Both the position numbers and the translations under genes were made by a program. 64,000 nt of DNA, from the NCBI RefSeq assembly GCF_003226255.1, contig NZ_QJST01000009.1:50799-114798 (forward strand). The letters are read 5' to 3'. How positions within the stretch are numbered: the first letter of the stretch is position 1; every line of letters begins with the position of its first letter. Of the stretch, positions 28,178 to 37,499 are shown piece after piece. Source of the stretch: Idiomarina fontislapidosi (GTDB lineage Bacteria > Pseudomonadota > Gammaproteobacteria > Enterobacterales > Alteromonadaceae). Under the pieces are notes generated by a model that searched no databases, was not told where the DNA came from, and worked only from the letters and a program-made list of their open reading frames with translations.

Positions 28178-28726
28178 ATGGCATCACGACAAGTTCCTAA
28201 AGTACTTAAACGCGAAGTAGTGGCGCAAAGTCGCTTGTTGCGTATTGAGGCGGTTGACCTCAAGTTCAGTAATGGCGAACAACGTCAGTTTGAACGCATG
28301 CAAGGCAGTGGCCGCGGTGCTGTTATGGTTGTCCCCTTTGTTGACGACAAACATATTATGCTAATACGTGAATACGCCGCAGGGTTACATGATTACCAAC
28401 TGGGCTTCCCAAAAGGATTGATTGATCCCGGAGAGACGCCTGAGCAGGCAGCTCAGCGTGAGCTGAAGGAAGAAATTGGATTTGGTTGTGAGCAGCTAAA
28501 TCGGCTATCAGAAGTGACAATGGCGCCGCAGTTTTTTTCCGCAAAAATGACGTTATTTACCGCGCGATCGCTCTTTCCTGAAAAGCTTGTAGGCGATGAG
28601 CCCGAACCTCTTGAACAAGTTGTTTGGCCCTTGGATAAGGTCGATGAACTTTTGGCACAGCCCGATTTTACAGAAGCACGCAGTGTCGCAGCGTTACTAA
28701 TGACCTTACGTCAACTCGAAAAATAG
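28178..28726 (+). CDS. nudE: ADP compounds hydrolase NudE (Nudix)
   Basis: A 182-residue Nudix hydrolase that cleaves ADP-ribose, NADH and diadenosine polyphosphates to AMP products. The Nudix box GLIDPGETPEQAAQRELKEE then IG fits Gx5Ex7REUxEExGU. The flanking ERMQGSGRGAVMVVPFVDDK and LGFPKG segments resemble E. coli NudE. The ATG at 28178 has a strong AGGAGGAG site about 9 bp upstream. cysQ follows after 12 bp, so the two nucleotide-housekeeping genes are probably co-transcribed. Confidence 0.93.
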   Translation: MASRQVPKVLKREVVAQSRLLRIEAVDLKFSNGEQRQFERMQGSGRGAVMVVPFVDDKHIMLIREYAAGLHDYQLGFPKGLIDPGETPEQAAQRELKEEIGFGCEQLNRLSEVTMAPQFFSAKMTLFTARSLFPEKLVGDEPEPLEQVVWPLDKVDELLAQPDFTEARSVAALLMTLRQLEK

Positions 28727-28738
28727 AAGGTGTAAGCT

Positions 28739-29572
28739 GTGCAGTTTAGTTTAAATGAGATCGCCGACAAACTGGCTGAGGTGGCACGCGAGGCAGGTAA
28801 CCTCATCATGGCGCTTTATGACAGTGGAGCCTTTGCCACCACCGAAAAGGCAGATGACTCACCCGTGACTACCGCCGATATTAAGGCGAGTGAATTCATT
28901 ATTAACGAATTACAAAACGCCTTTCCCGATATTCCGGTATTGTCGGAGGAGAGCAGCCACGAAGCGTTGAGTACCCGTGCTCAATGGTCATCATATTTTT
29001 TGATCGATCCTATCGACGGTACTCAGGAGTTCATTGCGCGTTCGGGTGATTTTGCCGTAAACATTGCTTATGTGGAGCAGCGACAGCCTGCAATTGGTGT
29101 GATTTATTGGCCTCCTGGCGAGACACTGTATTCGGCGATCCGTGAGCAGGGCGCATTTAAATACGCTTTAGGCGAGAAAACGCCGATTTCAGTTCGTAAG
29201 CTTGAAGATCCTCGACATGACCCGTTGATTCTCGCCATTAGTCGTCGCCAACCGCGGCAAAAGGTGATGGCACGCATTCAAACTGAACGCGACATTCATC
29301 CGTTGCCAACGGGGAGTTGTTCACTCAAAGCGTGTTTCATCGCGGAAGGGAAAGCCGATTGCTTTCTGCGTTTAGGACCCACGGGTGAGTGGGATACCGC
29401 CGCATCACAAGTGATCGTGACCGAGGCGGGGGGCAGTTTATTAAATGAGAATTTTGAGCCGATCACCTACAACGAAACCGAAAGTTTGTTGAATCCGAAT
29501 TTTTTCGTATTAGGTGACCCGCAAGTTGATTGGCAACAGGTATTTGTGGCACACCCACCTAACTTTCGCTGA
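28739..29572 (+). CDS. cysQ: 3'(2'),5'-bisphosphate nucleotidase CysQ
   Basis: A 277-residue inositol-monophosphatase-fold enzyme that hydrolyses 3'-phosphoadenosine 5'-phosphate to AMP, recycling the by-product of sulfate assimilation. Metal-binding motifs are seen: [29 protein letters not shown] (the DPxDGT core) and [17 protein letters not shown] (the WDxAA motif). It is about 30 residues longer than E. coli CysQ (246), mostly in internal and C-terminal parts. The start is GTG, with AGAAGG 7-12 bp upstream. It is convergent with yheU and overlaps it by 14 bp. Confidence 0.94.
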   Translation: MQFSLNEIADKLAEVAREAGNLIMALYDSGAFATTEKADDSPVTTADIKASEFIINELQNAFPDIPVLSEESSHEALSTRAQWSSYFLIDPIDGTQEFIARSGDFAVNIAYVEQRQPAIGVIYWPPGETLYSAIREQGAFKYALGEKTPISVRKLEDPRHDPLILAISRRQPRQKVMARIQTERDIHPLPTGSCSLKACFIAEGKADCFLRLGPTGEWDTAASQVIVTEAGGSLLNENFEPITYNETESLLNPNFFVLGDPQVDWQQVFVAHPPNFR

Positions 29573-29792
29573 TATCACCCGTAACCGAGTCTTTGTCAAC
29601 GATATCAACAGTCTCGTGTAACTCGGAGTATACCAACACCGCCTGACCGTCCTTTAGTCGCGCGCGCAATTGCTCAGCTTTTGTTTCTAAGCTGAGTTCG
29701 CGTTCACCATAATCGGTTCCTTCCCGCAATATGACAGCTTCAATAATATTATTCAGCGTCTCTGCATCGAGTTCTTGCCAAGGTATGATCAT
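29559..29792 (-). CDS. yheU: YheU family protein (UPF0270)
   Basis: A 77-residue cytoplasmic protein of the YheU family; its function is unknown. The N-terminal [20 protein letters not shown] and the following [15 protein letters not shown] segment match the family strongly. It overlaps the end of yheT by 4 bp (ATGA), the same order as in E. coli yheS-yheT-yheU, which supports the assignment. The C-terminal ten residues are divergent and acidic. Confidence 0.93.
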   Translation of the reverse strand: MIIPWQELDAETLNNIIEAVILREGTDYGERELSLETKAEQLRARLKDGQAVLVYSELHETVDIVDKDSVTGDISES

Positions 29793-30778
29793 GCCTGTGC
29801 TGTCTCCTGTTCAGTGACCCAGTTTACTAAGCGTTGTGGTAGCCAGCTGTGAAAACCGCGTCGATAGTCGATAAAGCCCATATGACCGCCATGGGGATGC
29901 TGTTCATAACGCACATAGCTATTCATCTCATCGGTTTGAGGCACGACATCAGGACCTAAGAATGGGTCATCGGCGGCATGCACAATCAGTGTAGGTTGTT
30001 TGATACGGTTAAGAAACTGCTTGCCGCTGGCACGTTGGTAGTAGTCATGGACGTCTTTAAAACCATGGAGGGGGGCTGTTACCTTATCATCGAACTGCAA
30101 AAAGCTTTCCATCGAGGCCACATTAATATCTGCAAGCACATCACTGTCACTGAAGAGACCGCGTTTTTGTTTAGTGGTGAACTTTTGTTTAAGCGGTGTG
30201 AGTAGATACCGCCGATATAACTTCGAAAACCCATGGTCAATGCGCTGTGAACAGCTCATCAAGTCAAGCGGCGCACAACATATCGCTGCGCTGCTTATCG
30301 ACTGAGCAATGTCGTGACTCATCAATTGTGCGAGCATATTGCCGCCTAAACTAAACCCAATTGCGTGAAGCTTACGATTGGGGTAGCGTTGGTTCAGTGC
30401 ATTGATAACGGCAGTTGGGTCGCCGATGTCGCCTGAGTGATACGCGCGAGCTAATCGATTAATGGGTGTTTTACCGCAGCCTCGAAAGTGCATGACCACG
30501 GAGTCGATACCCTGATTCGCCAAAGCGTCCATCGTTTGCCATATATAAGGTGAATCGACCGAGCCTTCGAGGCCGTGAAACAACACGACTAATGGGCGAT
30601 GACTATCCGGCGATGGTGTTCGATACCAACACAACTCGATAAAGTCGCCGTCGTCTAAAGCAAACACCTCCCACTCGCCATACCACTGTCGTTTACGATA
30701 CACCATCCGTGGCAACAAGGTTTGCAGGTGCGCCGCACGTAACCAAGGTTGTGGGATAAATACATCGTTGTCATTCAT
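29789..30778 (-). CDS. yheT: Alpha/beta hydrolase YheT
   Basis: A 329-residue alpha/beta hydrolase of the YheT/ABHD1-3 group. The nucleophile elbow is IGFSLGGNM (GxSxGG), an acid is in HAADDPFLG, and the histidine is in [10 protein letters not shown]. The N-terminal [19 protein letters not shown] motif is typical of the group. Relatives act on lipid esters but the physiological substrate is not established. The ATG at 30778 overlaps the yheS stop (ATGA); an upstream in-frame start at 30841 would run through yheS and has no support. Confidence 0.93.
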   Translation of the reverse strand: MNDNDVFIPQPWLRAAHLQTLLPRMVYRKRQWYGEWEVFALDDGDFIELCWYRTPSPDSHRPLVVLFHGLEGSVDSPYIWQTMDALANQGIDSVVMHFRGCGKTPINRLARAYHSGDIGDPTAVINALNQRYPNRKLHAIGFSLGGNMLAQLMSHDIAQSISSAAICCAPLDLMSCSQRIDHGFSKLYRRYLLTPLKQKFTTKQKRGLFSDSDVLADINVASMESFLQFDDKVTAPLHGFKDVHDYYQRASGKQFLNRIKQPTLIVHAADDPFLGPDVVPQTDEMNSYVRYEQHPHGGHMGFIDYRRGFHSWLPQRLVNWVTEQETAQA

Positions 30779-32700
30779 GCAGATGTATCCTGTTCGAACG
30801 TTTCGGTCATCTCGGCCAATGCTTCTTCGGCCTCCATCCATTGGGTTTCTTGCTCTTCTTGGTCGGCTTGAAGACGCCGTTGGTCTGCCAGTAACTGATT
30901 CAGTTTTTCTTTGTTCTCGGCATCATAAATACTGCTATCGGCAAGTCCTTGGTGCACAACTTCGAGCGCTTTGGCAATTTTTTCCAATTGTTTTTCGCAA
31001 TGCGCAATTGTGTCACGCAGCGGTTTAGTCGCCTTCCGGAACTCGGCTTCACGGCGTTTCTGCTCTTTTCGGTCAACCTTGGTGTCTTTTCCCTGCGCGG
31101 GGCTGCTGCCCGATTTTTCACGACGTTGTTTAGCTTGTTGCTCGAGCCAATCGTGATATTGGTCTAAATCGCCGGGGAATGGCTCAACACGTCCCTCATG
31201 GACACGATAAAACTCGTCGACCGTTGTGCGCAAAAGGTGGCGATCGTGCGAGACAACGATGAGTGCGCCTTCAAACGCTTGCAAGGCATTCACAAGCGCA
31301 TCACGTAAGCCAATGTCGAGATGGTTAGTTGGCTCATCCAGTAATAACAGGTTGGGCTTTTGGTAAATAATGAGTGCTAACGCCAAGCGGGCTTTTTCAC
31401 CGCCTGACATAGGCGCTACTGGTGCCAAGGCTTGATCGCCCGAAAAGCCAAATCCACCAATAAAATCACGTAATTGCTGTTCCGAAGCACGACCGTCCAA
31501 ACGTTGTAAATGCAGTAAGGGTGATGCCTCGGGATCAAGTGCTTCTAACTGATGCTGAGCGAAGTAACCCACAGAAACGCCTTGACTCACAGTACGTTCG
31601 CCAGCGAGGAGATCGAGCGATCCTGACAAGGTCTTAATCAATGTTGACTTACCGGCGCCGTTACGTCCCAATAACCCCATGCGCGTGCCGGGCACCAAAT
31701 TGAGCTTAATATCCTCAAGGATTACCGTATCGCCATAACCTGCCTTGACCTCGCGCATGTTGATCAAAGGGTTAGGTAATTTGGCGGGAGGTAAGAACTC
31801 AAAGTCGATACCCCGTTCGGCTTGCAAAGGGGCTTGCACTGATAGTTTTTCAATAGCTTTTAAACGGCTTTGTGCCTGTTTGGCTTTACTGGCTTTGTAA
31901 CGAAACCGGTCAACATATGCCTGCATGTGCTTTTTAATGGCTTGTGCTTTTTCGTACTCACTTTGCTGTTGCATCAGGTGCTCGGCACGCTGGTGTTCAA
32001 ATTGTGAATAGTTGCCGGTGTAGCTTGAAATTACCTGATTCTCGACATGTAAAATATCGGTTGCCACATTATCGAGGAAGTCACGGTCGTGGGAAATAAT
32101 GACCAGTGTGCCTGAGTAACTTTTTAGCCAAGACTCGAGCCAAAAGATAGCATCAACGTCTAAGTGGTTAGTCGGCTCATCGAGTAACATGAGATCGGAG
32201 GGCGCAATCAACGCCTGGGCTAAGTTTAGACGCATCCGCCAGCCACCTGAGAATGCGCTGACAGGCTGTTCAATTTGCTCAGGTAAAAACCCTAACCCAT
32301 CAAGTAACATGGCCGCGCGAGAGCGAATGTCGTACGCGCCTAACTGAGCAAGTTGCTCGTGACTGTGGGCGATGGCGTGACCATCTCCCGACGCCTCGGC
32401 TTCATTCAGTGCGCTCTCAGCTTTGCGAAAACCTTGGTCGCCGTCCATTACATAATCAATTGCCGAACGCGACAATGCGGGCGTTTCCTGTGCAACGCTT
32501 GCGATGCGCCACTCACTTGGCAGCTGCAATTCGCCTTGCTCAAGTTGGAGTTCGCCACGAAACAGGGCAAAAAGCGATGATTTGCCACAGCCATTTTTAC
32601 CAATCAAACCGATCCGGTGTTGAGGGAAAATCGTAAAACTGGTATCCGAAAGCAGCGTCTTGCCGCCGCGCATCAATGAAATTTGATTGGCTTTTATCAT
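30775..32700 (-). CDS. yheS: ABC-F family ATPase YheS
   Basis: A 641-residue ABC-F protein with two ATPase domains and no membrane span; such proteins act on the ribosome E site or in ribosome assembly. Walker A motifs are GKNGCGKSS (domain 1) and GRNGAGKST (domain 2), with signatures SGGWRM and SGGEKAR and two LLDEPTNHLD Walker B segments. The interdomain linker (about 240-295) is rich in lysine and glutamine. A C-terminal coiled-coil arm (about 535-630) follows. Length matches E. coli YheS (637). It is the first gene of the yheS-yheT-yheU operon and divergent from yheV. Confidence 0.95.
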   Translation of the reverse strand: MIKANQISLMRGGKTLLSDTSFTIFPQHRIGLIGKNGCGKSSLFALFRGELQLEQGELQLPSEWRIASVAQETPALSRSAIDYVMDGDQGFRKAESALNEAEASGDGHAIAHSHEQLAQLGAYDIRSRAAMLLDGLGFLPEQIEQPVSAFSGGWRMRLNLAQALIAPSDLMLLDEPTNHLDVDAIFWLESWLKSYSGTLVIISHDRDFLDNVATDILHVENQVISSYTGNYSQFEHQRAEHLMQQQSEYEKAQAIKKHMQAYVDRFRYKASKAKQAQSRLKAIEKLSVQAPLQAERGIDFEFLPPAKLPNPLINMREVKAGYGDTVILEDIKLNLVPGTRMGLLGRNGAGKSTLIKTLSGSLDLLAGERTVSQGVSVGYFAQHQLEALDPEASPLLHLQRLDGRASEQQLRDFIGGFGFSGDQALAPVAPMSGGEKARLALALIIYQKPNLLLLDEPTNHLDIGLRDALVNALQAFEGALIVVSHDRHLLRTTVDEFYRVHEGRVEPFPGDLDQYHDWLEQQAKQRREKSGSSPAQGKDTKVDRKEQKRREAEFRKATKPLRDTIAHCEKQLEKIAKALEVVHQGLADSSIYDAENKEKLNQLLADQRRLQADQEEQETQWMEAEEALAEMTETFEQDTSA

Positions 32701-32816
32701 GATTAATGCTTATTTAATCCTCGACTGCGAGCGTGTATGGGCGTCTGCCAATTACATGGGCTGACGGATACATCTATGGTAACATTGACGGAGTAGTTTA
32801 TGACATAGGAGCTGTC

Positions 32817-33020
32817 GTGGCACGTCAAAAGAAACGATTTATTGCCGGTGCGACCTGTCCCAAGTGCGACAGTATGGACACCTTAATGCTGTTCATCGAA
32901 AACGATGTAGAGCAAGTCGAGTGCGTGAAATGCAAACACCGCTTTAGCGAACCCAAACAGCAAGGCACTGGCAGCGAGCGGGAGTTCGACCAAGTCATCG
33001 GGGTGTTTAAACCTGAGTGA
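32817..33020 (+). CDS. yheV: YheV family putative zinc-ribbon protein
   Basis: A 67-residue protein with two CxxC pairs (TCPKCDS and VECVKCKHRF), which should bind one zinc ion. The start RKKRFIAGA-like sequence (ARQKKRFIAGATCPKC) and the end QVIGVFKPE match the YheV family. The start is GTG at 32817 with AGGAG 5 bp upstream; a longer frame upstream of it has no support. In E. coli yheV follows kefB and faces yheS; here the kef genes are missing but the divergence from yheS is kept. Confidence 0.9.
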   Translation: MARQKKRFIAGATCPKCDSMDTLMLFIENDVEQVECVKCKHRFSEPKQQGTGSEREFDQVIGVFKPE

Positions 33021-33021
33021 T

Positions 33022-34173
33022 TTATGCGTCGCGGGGGAGTCCTTTGCTGACTGCTCGCACGAGGCGTTTTAACTGTTGTGTAACCTGAGCGGCACCGCTG
33101 CGTTGCCGTTCTAACGCCCAGTCTATGTGTTCTTGCACCATTGCAGAGACCTCACCGCTCCGCCATTCAAGAGCCTCAATAACCGTTGCGTCTGCCTGCG
33201 CGTTACCCAGTGCGACTGCAATGTTGCGCAACCAACATTCGTGACCGATGCGACGAATCGGTGAACCTTGCAAGCGTTCGTTAAAGGTGTCCTCATCCCA
33301 TTGCCATAACGAGAGTAACTCGGGCGTATGCAAATAATGGCGGGGATTAAAGTCCGCCTCGTCGGTGAGTTGTGCGTAGCGGTTCCACGGGCAAATCAGT
33401 TGGCAATCATCACATCCGTAGATTCGATTGCCCATCAAGGGGCGAAGATCTTCCGGAATGCTGCCTTTTAATTCTATCGTTAAATACGAAATACAGCGTC
33501 GCGCATCAAGTTCATAGGGCGCCACAATAGCTTGCGTTGGGCAAATTGTCATACATGCTGAGCAGCTACCGCAGGCTTCTTGTACGGGTTTGTCTGTGGG
33601 TAACGGTAAATTGATAAGCAGCTCACCCAGGAAAAACCAAGAACCGCTGTCTTTATCTAAGATCAGGGTGTGTTTGCCGGTCCATCCTAAACCCGCTTTC
33701 TCGGCAAGCGGTCGCTCTAAAATTGGGGCAGAGTCAACAAATGGACGAAAGTCAGCATCATCAAATTCGGCTTTGATTCTATCGCCCAATTGTTTAAGAC
33801 GCTTACGTAGCAGTTTGTGATAATCACGACCTAAGGCGTAACGTGATATATACCCGAGTCGGTCGTTATTGAGTGTCTTGGCAAAACCGGCTTCAGCAGG
33901 TAAATAGTTCATCCTAACCGAAATGGCACGCACAGACCCTGGATGCAATTCGGCGGGCCGTGCACGTAGCATTCCATGGCGTTCCATAAAGCCCATTTCA
34001 CCGTGATAGCCTTTATCTAACCATTTCTGTAAAGTAGCTTCATGCTTTTGTAAATCTAAGTCAGTGATGCCGACTTTTTGGAAGCCCAGTTCTTGGCCCC
34101 ATTGCTTGATTTTTTGGGCTAATTGTTCAAGTTCTGACTGGGACAATTTAGAATGCATTGAAGAATTCGACAT
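33022..34173 (-). CDS. queG: Epoxyqueuosine reductase QueG
   Basis: A 383-residue cobalamin- and iron-sulfur-dependent reductase that converts epoxyqueuosine to queuosine in tRNA. Two 4Fe-4S motifs are visible: CGSCSACMTICP and CDDCQLICPWN, with the expected extra cysteines. The N-terminal domain (VGITDLDLQKHE, YHGEMGFMERH) and the RDYHKLLRKRLKQL segment are typical. C-terminal HEAT-like helices follow the clusters. It is divergent from nnr with an 18 bp gap, so the two promoters must lie inside the neighbouring coding sequences. Order queG/nnr is as in E. coli. Confidence 0.96.
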   Translation of the reverse strand: MSNSSMHSKLSQSELEQLAQKIKQWGQELGFQKVGITDLDLQKHEATLQKWLDKGYHGEMGFMERHGMLRARPAELHPGSVRAISVRMNYLPAEAGFAKTLNNDRLGYISRYALGRDYHKLLRKRLKQLGDRIKAEFDDADFRPFVDSAPILERPLAEKAGLGWTGKHTLILDKDSGSWFFLGELLINLPLPTDKPVQEACGSCSACMTICPTQAIVAPYELDARRCISYLTIELKGSIPEDLRPLMGNRIYGCDDCQLICPWNRYAQLTDEADFNPRHYLHTPELLSLWQWDEDTFNERLQGSPIRRIGHECWLRNIAVALGNAQADATVIEALEWRSGEVSAMVQEHIDWALERQRSGAAQVTQQLKRLVRAVSKGLPRDA

Positions 34174-34191
34174 GGTGTTGGGAGCTTAAAC

Positions 34192-35703
34192 ATGGAAACG
34201 TCACAGACCACTAGTCTAGCACAGAGTTTATACTGTGCCGAACAGCTCCAGCGCAGTGAAGCCCGTGCTGGGGAGGCGGCAGGATATAGCTTAGCACAAT
34301 TGATGTCGTTGGCCGGACGCGCGGTGTTTGAGCAATTACAACATCGCGTTGGTGCGGGCGCTCGTATTGCAATTTGCTGCGGCGAGGGTAATAACGGGGG
34401 AGATGGTTATATTGTCGCTCGCTTGGCCCATCAAGCAGGCTACAAAGTCGATGTCTATGCACTTAAGGCCAATACGAAACTCGATCACACGGGTAATGAA
34501 CCTGCTTTACAAGCTCGTCAGGCATGTCGTGAGCTCGGTCTTACCGAGCAGCCCTTGCTCGACTGTTTGTCGTGTTCCCCCGACCTTGTCATCGATGCGG
34601 TATTTGGTATTGGCCTGAGCCGTCCGCTTGAGGGTGAACTGGCCGAGTGGGTCAGAAAACTGAAGCAATCGCGAGTGCCCGTACTGGCAGTGGATATTCC
34701 TTCGGGGATTGACGCGGATACTGGGACTGTCATGGGTGAAGCGGTTATCGCTGAAACCACGGTGACAATGATTGCGTACAAGCGCGGGCTGTTTACCGGG
34801 GCAAGTCGGAACCACGTAGGGCACTTAGTGTTAGCGGACTTAGGTGTGGGTCAGCACTTTGTGCAATTAGAAAAGTCTGACTGGCGCAGGGTCACAGATA
34901 ATCCATATCCGTGGTTAGGTGAGCGCCCTATTGGTGCCCATAAAGGTGATAACGGTCATGTCTTGATTGTTGGCGCGGGGCCTGGAATGCCAGGCGCGTC
35001 GGTGCTTGCGATGTTAGCGGCGTTGCGTGCAGGTGCGGGAAAAGTATCGGTCGCCTGCCATCCAAGCAATGTGAGTATTATTGCAAGCCAACAGCCTGAG
35101 GCGATGGTTCATGGGATTGAACAACCGGAGCAGTTGACGAGTTTACTTGATGCGGCATCAGCAATCGTAGTGGGGCCGGGGCTTGGGCGTGATGAATGGG
35201 CGTTTAATATCTATCGGGCGTGTATGGCGGTTAACACCTGCAAAGTGATTGACGCGGATGCGTTGTATTGGCTGGCGCACGACCCTGTGCAAAGCTCACA
35301 ATTGATTTTAACACCGCACCCTGGTGAGGCCGCGCGTTTATTAAAGTGTCGAACGCAAGATATTGAAAAAGATCGTTTTGCACATGCGTTATCATTGCAC
35401 AATCAGTATCATGCACAGGTTGTGTTAAAGGGCGCTGGCAGCTTGATTAGCTCCTCGCGAGGCAACTGGCTTGTCGATAGGGGCTCACCGGCGATGGCTT
35501 CCGGAGGCATGGGCGACTGTCTGGCCGGGCTGATCGGTGCTCTGGTGGCGCAGGGGCTAGCACCTGCACAAGCACTGACTGCAGGTGTGTATTGGCATGC
35601 AGTCGCAGGCGAGGAAGCGGGCGCAGAGGGCGTACGGGGAACACTCGCGAGTGATTTAATGCCAATTATTCGTAAATTAGTGAACGGTTGGATGCCGGAG
35701 TAG
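34192..35703 (+). CDS. nnr: Bifunctional NAD(P)H-hydrate epimerase/dehydratase
   Basis: A 503-residue repair enzyme for hydrated NAD(P)H. The N-terminal YjeF_N epimerase domain (about 10-220) shows CGEGNNGGDGYIVARL and DAVFGIGLSRPLEG. The C-terminal ribokinase-like dehydratase domain (about 230-500) shows AHKGDNGHVLIVGAGPGMPG, VGPGLGRDEW, LTPHPGEAARLL and the phosphate loop SGGMGDCLAGLIGAL. The length matches the E. coli fusion protein. It starts the plus-strand block running through tsaE, amiB, mutL, miaA and hfq. Confidence 0.96.
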   Translation: METSQTTSLAQSLYCAEQLQRSEARAGEAAGYSLAQLMSLAGRAVFEQLQHRVGAGARIAICCGEGNNGGDGYIVARLAHQAGYKVDVYALKANTKLDHTGNEPALQARQACRELGLTEQPLLDCLSCSPDLVIDAVFGIGLSRPLEGELAEWVRKLKQSRVPVLAVDIPSGIDADTGTVMGEAVIAETTVTMIAYKRGLFTGASRNHVGHLVLADLGVGQHFVQLEKSDWRRVTDNPYPWLGERPIGAHKGDNGHVLIVGAGPGMPGASVLAMLAALRAGAGKVSVACHPSNVSIIASQQPEAMVHGIEQPEQLTSLLDAASAIVVGPGLGRDEWAFNIYRACMAVNTCKVIDADALYWLAHDPVQSSQLILTPHPGEAARLLKCRTQDIEKDRFAHALSLHNQYHAQVVLKGAGSLISSSRGNWLVDRGSPAMASGGMGDCLAGLIGALVAQGLAPAQALTAGVYWHAVAGEEAGAEGVRGTLASDLMPIIRKLVNGWMPE

Positions 35704-35712
35704 TCGTAGCAA

Positions 35713-36174
35713 ATGAACAAACGAGTAAAACACTTTTTAGCTGATGAAACAGCCACCCAAGCTTGGGCAACGCAGTTAGCCCAGCACGCTAAGGCACCAT
35801 TAGTGATATTTTTAAACGGGCCGTTAGGTGCTGGAAAGACGGCAATCAGTCGTGGCTTTATTCAAGCATTGGGTCATGCGGGGGCAGTGAAAAGCCCGAC
35901 CTATACCTTAGTTGAGCCTTATGAATTGGGCGCTGTTGCGGTATACCATTTTGATCTATACCGTTTGGCTGATCCCGAAGAGCTCGAATTTATGGGTATT
36001 CGTGATTATTTCTCGGAGCGCAGTATAAGCCTTGTAGAATGGCCCGAACGAGGTGATGGATGGTTGCCGCCGGCGGATATTGTGATTAACCTAGAGTATA
36101 AAGACCAAGGGCGTGCGCTTGAGTGTATTGCCCAGACACCTGTGGGTGAACAAATCGTTGCACAACTAATATAA
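35713..36174 (+). CDS. tsaE: tRNA N6-threonylcarbamoyladenosine synthesis ATPase TsaE
   Basis: A 153-residue P-loop ATPase that, with TsaB, TsaD and TsaC, makes t6A37 in ANN-decoding tRNAs. Walker A is GPLGAGKTAISRG, followed by the KSPTYTLVEPYE switch and the conserved VYHFDLYRLADPEELEFMG and LVEWPERG segments. It begins 9 bp after nnr and its TAA overlaps the amiB start by 1 bp. Length is the family's usual. Confidence 0.96.
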   Translation: MNKRVKHFLADETATQAWATQLAQHAKAPLVIFLNGPLGAGKTAISRGFIQALGHAGAVKSPTYTLVEPYELGAVAVYHFDLYRLADPEELEFMGIRDYFSERSISLVEWPERGDGWLPPADIVINLEYKDQGRALECIAQTPVGEQIVAQLI

Positions 36175-37499
36175 TGATGAAAACGTTATACCGTTCGATA
36201 ACTGCTCTCTTTTTCGTATTCTTGGTAAGCCCTGTGTGGGCGATCCAGAATGCCATCGAAAGTGTGCGCGTTTGGCCATCGCCCGACAAAACGCGAATCG
36301 TTTTCGACTTAAGCCAAGCACCTGATTACAGTTACTTTAAGCTTTACCAAAGCGCTCCTTATCGTATTGTGATTGATTTTAGCGGCACGGGATTAAACGC
36401 TGACTTAAAAAACTTGGCAAACGAGTCGTTGTTGGTCAATAAAGTGCGCACCAGCACACCGAAGAATGCCCAATCAACCCGTATCGTTATCGAACTGAAC
36501 AAAACCGCAGAATTTGAAGTGTTCCCGCTACCCGCCAATGAACGTTATAACGACCGTCTTGTGGTGGATATCAAAGGTAAATCAATTGAGCGCAGCGGTC
36601 CGGCGAAATCGATTGATGAACTGAAAGACCGAAAAATCACCATTGCAGTCGATGCGGGGCACGGCGGTGATGATCCAGGCTCAATAGGTCCGAGCGGAAC
36701 TTATGAAAAAACAGTCGTACTGAATATTGCGCGAGCGCTAGCCAAGATGATCAATGATGACCCTAGCATGCAAGCCTACTTGGTCCGTACGGGCGACTAT
36801 TACTTGGGTCTTAATGACCGACCACAAAAGGCATGGGATGCTAAGGCTGACTTTTTTGTTTCGGTTCATGCTGATGCATTTCGCACGCCACAGCCGCGCG
36901 GGGGCTCGGTGTGGGTGTTATCAAAACGCCGTGCGGATTCCGAAATTGGTCGTTGGTTAGAAACCCGTGAACGCCAATCAGAATTGCTCGGCGGCGCCGA
37001 AGCAATTATCCAGAGTAATAGCCATGAACCGTTTTTGGCGCAAACCTTGTTGGATATGTCGATGGACCGTTCAATTGCGGGAGCGTATAGCGCGGCTCGG
37101 CATATTATCGATGAGATGAGTAGTGTCACTAAAATGCACAAAACAGCCCCGCAAGCGGCGAGTTTGGCGGTATTAAAATCGCCAGATAAACCCTCTATTT
37201 TGGTTGAGACGGGCTTCATTTCGAATCCGCATGAAGAACGATTATTGTTAAGTAACAGCCATCAACAAAAGCTGGCGCGCGCGATTTATAACGGAATTAG
37301 ACGGTATTTTATTAACAACCCCATTGAAAACACGCTGCTCGCACAGCAGGCATCGATGGAGTATACGGTCAAATCGGGCGACTCTTTATCGGAAATTGCT
37401 GAACGCTACGGCACGACCGTTAAAGCAATTAAACGCGAAAATCAATTACGCAGCGATGTCGTTCGCATTGGTCAAAAGCTTACAATTCCGAGAAACTGA
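36174..37499 (+). CDS. amiB: N-acetylmuramoyl-L-alanine amidase (AmiB/AmiC type)
   Basis: A 441-residue periplasmic cell-wall amidase that cuts the amide bond between MurNAc and the stem peptide during daughter-cell separation. A signal peptide (1-23) precedes an AMIN septal-targeting domain (about 28-130). The Amidase_3 domain has zinc ligands H163 (DAGHGG), E178 (TYEKT) and H232 (SVHADAF), and the catalytic glutamate E345 (LVETGFISN). A single LysM domain (about 396-440) closes the protein. Its stop overlaps mutL by 1 bp. Autoinhibition by a helix in the catalytic domain, known for AmiB and relieved by EnvC, is consistent with the insertion near 265-320. Confidence 0.95.
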   Translation: MMKTLYRSITALFFVFLVSPVWAIQNAIESVRVWPSPDKTRIVFDLSQAPDYSYFKLYQSAPYRIVIDFSGTGLNADLKNLANESLLVNKVRTSTPKNAQSTRIVIELNKTAEFEVFPLPANERYNDRLVVDIKGKSIERSGPAKSIDELKDRKITIAVDAGHGGDDPGSIGPSGTYEKTVVLNIARALAKMINDDPSMQAYLVRTGDYYLGLNDRPQKAWDAKADFFVSVHADAFRTPQPRGGSVWVLSKRRADSEIGRWLETRERQSELLGGAEAIIQSNSHEPFLAQTLLDMSMDRSIAGAYSAARHIIDEMSSVTKMHKTAPQAASLAVLKSPDKPSILVETGFISNPHEERLLLSNSHQQKLARAIYNGIRRYFINNPIENTLLAQQASMEYTVKSGDSLSEIAERYGTTVKAIKRENQLRSDVVRIGQKLTIPRN